In this document: piece after piece, positions 62,100 through 64,000 of the stretch | Numbering within the stretch: the first letter of the stretch is position 1 | Layout of the letters: every line of letters begins with the position of its first letter | Position numbers and translations under genes: made by a program | Notes under the pieces: generated by a model | Databases searched by the model: none | What the model saw: only the letters and a program-made list of their open reading frames with translations | Told to the model about the DNA's origin: nothing | NCBI GenBank assembly: GCA_027492485.1 | Contig: JAPUER010000016.1 | Span: 77,388-141,387 of the forward strand | Reading direction: 5' to 3' | DNA length: 64,000 nucleotides | Source: Betaproteobacteria bacterium | Lineage (GTDB): Bacteria > Pseudomonadota > Gammaproteobacteria > Burkholderiales > Casimicrobiaceae

Positions 62100-62124
62100 A
62101 ACAGGCCGCATTATGCGGCCTGTT
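62100..62124 (-). terminator. Intrinsic terminator after the peptide-binding protein gene
   Basis: AACAGGCCGCAT (62100-62111) and ATGCGGCCTGTT (62113-62124) form a perfect 12-bp inverted repeat with a one-base centre. On the minus strand TTTCTTTTC follows. It is 20 bp past the gene's stop codon at 62144. Confidence 0.9.
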
Positions 62125-62143
62125 GCGGGTGGCGGATAGAGGG

Positions 62144-63724
62144 CTATTTAACCGTGATCCACTCGTATTGCAGGTAGTTGTCGGCGCGGTGCACGACGTT
62201 CACGTTGCTGCGCGCCGCCCACGGGATGACCTGGCGATGCAGCGGTAGGTGGTTGATCTGCTCGTTGTGGGCGAGCAGCGCCTCCTTCACCAGCGCCTCG
62301 CGTTTCTTGGTATCGACTTCCTTGCTCTGCGCTGCGGCTGCGGCGTCGAGCTTGTCGTTCTTGTAGTTGCCGTAGTTGTAGTCGCCGATGCCGCCCGGCT
62401 GCCGGTTGCGCAGCACCGGCGTCAGCGTGGTTTCGGCATCGGTGATGGCGCCGCCCCAGCCGAGCATGTAGAGCGAGGTGTCGAGCTTGTCCAGACGCGG
62501 GAAGTAGACGGCGCGCGGCTGGGCGTCGAGCTTGATCTTGATGCCGATCTTCGCCCACATCACGGCCAGTGCCTGGCAGATCTTCTCGTCGTTGATGTAG
62601 CGATTGTTCGGGCAGTGCATGGTGACCTCGAAGCCCTGCGGATAGCCGGCCTCGGCCATCAGCTTGGTCGCGGCGGCGAGGTCGAACGGGCGGCGCTTCT
62701 CGATGGCCGGATCGTTGTAGGCGCCCAGCGGCGACGGCGTGATGCCGCCGCTCGGGAAGGCCTGGCCGCGCATCAGCTTGGTCTTGATCGTTTCGATGTC
62801 GATCGCCTGGTACATCGCCTGGCGGACGCGCTTGTCCTTGAACGGGTTTTTGCCCTTGACGTTCGAGTAGAGCAGCTCGTCGCGCGCCTGATCCATGCCG
62901 ATGAAGATCATGCGGTTTTCGATGCCGTTGATCACCTTGACACCGGACGTCTTTTCCAGGCGCTCAAGATCTTGCGGCGGCGGATCGAGAATGAAATCGA
63001 CTTCACCCGAAATCAGCGCCGCGACGCGGGTGGCGTCGTTCTTGATCGACGAATAGGTGACCGAGGTGACGTTGCCCTCCTGCTTGCCCCACCAGGTGTC
63101 GTTCTTCTTCCAGATGGTCTTCACGTCGGGCTGCCGGCTGACCAGGCGGAAGGGGCCGGTGCCGTTGGCGTTGAGCGAGGTGAATTTCTCTTCCTTGTTC
63201 TTGTAGTCAAGCGGCGTGGCCGAGTTGTTCTTCTCGCACCAGAGCTTGCTCATGATGAAGATCTGATTGACGTGATCGAGGAAGATCGGGTTCGGCTCTT
63301 TCAGCTTGAACTCGACGGTCAGATCGTCGATCTTGCGCGGTGTGCCCGACTGGTTGGCGTAGACGCGCAATTGCGAGGTCGGCGCCTTGGCGCGCTCGAT
63401 CGAGAAGACGACGTCGTCGGCGGTGAACGGCGTGCCGTCGTGGAATTTGACACCCTTGCGCAGCTTGAACTGCCAGGTCAGCGGGTCGACCTGCTTCCAT
63501 TCGGTGGCGAGGCCGGGGCCGAGCTTCAACTTCTTGTCGCGGATCAGCAGGAATTCGTAGACCTGCGAGTTGACCGAGTTGGTCAGCCCTTCGTTCTGCG
63601 AGTGCGGGTCCATCGTCTGCGGATCGCCGGAGGCGGCCCAGCGCAGCGGATTGGCGATCACCGAGGTCGCTGCCAGCGCAGCGGCACAGGCGGTCAGGGC
63701 AAAAAAGCGATTGATGCGTTTCAT
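62144..63724 (-). CDS. ABC transporter substrate-binding protein (family 5, dipeptide/oligopeptide type)
   Basis: The 526-residue periplasmic protein has a signal peptide (LTACAAALAATSVIA) and the SBP family 5 motifs: LRWAASGDPQTMDPHSQN, LGPGLATEWKQVDPLTWQFK, FKLRKGVKFHDGTPFTADDV (the family signature) and NANGTGPFRLVS. The length is usual. Ligand may be peptide, but nickel- and glutathione-binding relatives exist. No permease or ATPase genes are in the window; the next gene to the right is on the other strand, so this protein is probably coded apart from its transporter. Confidence 0.92.
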   Translation of the reverse strand: MKRINRFFALTACAAALAATSVIANPLRWAASGDPQTMDPHSQNEGLTNSVNSQVYEFLLIRDKKLKLGPGLATEWKQVDPLTWQFKLRKGVKFHDGTPFTADDVVFSIERAKAPTSQLRVYANQSGTPRKIDDLTVEFKLKEPNPIFLDHVNQIFIMSKLWCEKNNSATPLDYKNKEEKFTSLNANGTGPFRLVSRQPDVKTIWKKNDTWWGKQEGNVTSVTYSSIKNDATRVAALISGEVDFILDPPPQDLERLEKTSGVKVINGIENRMIFIGMDQARDELLYSNVKGKNPFKDKRVRQAMYQAIDIETIKTKLMRGQAFPSGGITPSPLGAYNDPAIEKRRPFDLAAATKLMAEAGYPQGFEVTMHCPNNRYINDEKICQALAVMWAKIGIKIKLDAQPRAVYFPRLDKLDTSLYMLGWGGAITDAETTLTPVLRNRQPGGIGDYNYGNYKNDKLDAAAAAQSKEVDTKKREALVKEALLAHNEQINHLPLHRQVIPWAARSNVNVVHRADNYLQYEWITVK

Positions 63725-63941
63725 CGAACGGCTTTCAAGGGAATGGATGAAGACGCCGCAGTGTAGCGAGTTTCCGGCCGGGCGCTGACCGGGCTAACGC
63801 GGTGTTGGCCGTTTGCGGCCACCTTAAGCGCATTGCCGAGCCGCGCCGGATCGGGTTAGTATGCGGCCGTCGGTTCGCCGCAGTCGCGCAACGCGATGGC
63901 GGGTGGTCGGCCGGCACATTTGGCAACCGGGGGTAGCGATC

Positions 63942-64000
63942 ATGGATATGTTGCAACGGGCTCGAAGCGCGGCGGCGATGCTGCTGACCGCGGCGGGAAT
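63942..64000 (+). CDS. Start of a gene cut by the window end
   Basis: The ATG at 63942, after GGGGG at about 8 nt, opens a frame that is not closed in the window: MDMLQRARSAAAMLLTAAGI (first 19-20 residues). An N-terminal hydrophobic helix is possible. Nothing can be said of its function. The 217 bp to its left holds no gene; it is the divergent promoter region with the substrate-binding protein gene. Confidence 0.4.
   Translation, partial: MDMLQRARSAAAMLLTAAG

Overview
The window is a GC-rich chromosomal segment from a betaproteobacterium, most likely of the Burkholderiales type. The evidence is a stand-alone Bug-type tricarboxylate-binding protein, a hisZ-purA-phosphoribosyltransferase run, a sigma factor/DUF3619/DUF3106/RDD operon, a maf/DUF177/rpmF/plsX/fabH/fabD cluster, and a 3-hydroxybutyrate-oligomer hydrolase. 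No phage, plasmid backbone, IS transposase or CRISPR array is visible.

Layout. 0-7.7 kb: aromatic acid catabolism. Phthalate 4,5-dioxygenase, its reductase, a dihydrodiol dehydrogenase and a 4,5-dihydroxyphthalate decarboxylase form a set like Pht2-Pht5. They sit next to a MarR regulator and a MobA-like 3-hydroxybenzoate 4-monooxygenase, and both routes lead to protocatechuate. 7.8-17 kb: a tRNA-Leu, a 2387-residue secreted protein with dockerin-like ends, and a divergent TPR protein. 17-22.5 kb: the rsmI-like/maf pair and the yceD-rpmF-plsX-fabH-fabD operon, whose leader carries a MITE-like insertion. 22.7-31.6 kb: small secreted proteins, a Bug receptor, phosphomannomutase/phosphoglucomutase, a YheT-like hydrolase, a LysE exporter and DAHP synthase. 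31.7-37 kb: a possible structured RNA, a membrane Ser/Thr kinase with its partner ECF sigma factor, and an amidohydrolase. 37-43 kb: a MoxR/DUF58/VWA module, a trypsin-like protease and a PAS-GGDEF-EAL protein. 43-49.7 kb: purA, hisZ, the sigma/DUF3619/DUF3106/RDD operon and an XRE regulator. 49.8-64 kb: mostly exported enzymes (lipase-like lipoprotein, beta-helix protein with a C-terminal sorting signal, 3HB-oligomer hydrolase, S41 protease, nuclease-like protein, peptide-binding protein) plus a FadH-type 2,4-dienoyl-CoA reductase.

The most unusual feature is the repeat content between genes. (1) An apparently unnamed element of about 115 bp has an AAGTCGACTT core and two flanking hairpins; there are five clear and two decayed copies, all in the same orientation. 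(2) One 156-bp MITE-like palindrome is flanked by a CTAAG duplication in the leader of an essential operon. (3) A CCCTGAGC...TCAGGATGATCGG palindrome family includes one copy inserted in frame in a hydrolase gene. (4) There are four TAGGAGCGGCTT REP-like palindromes. Some copies supply a ribosome-binding site or a stop codon to neighbouring genes. All functional calls come from reading the translated sequence and have not been checked by database search.
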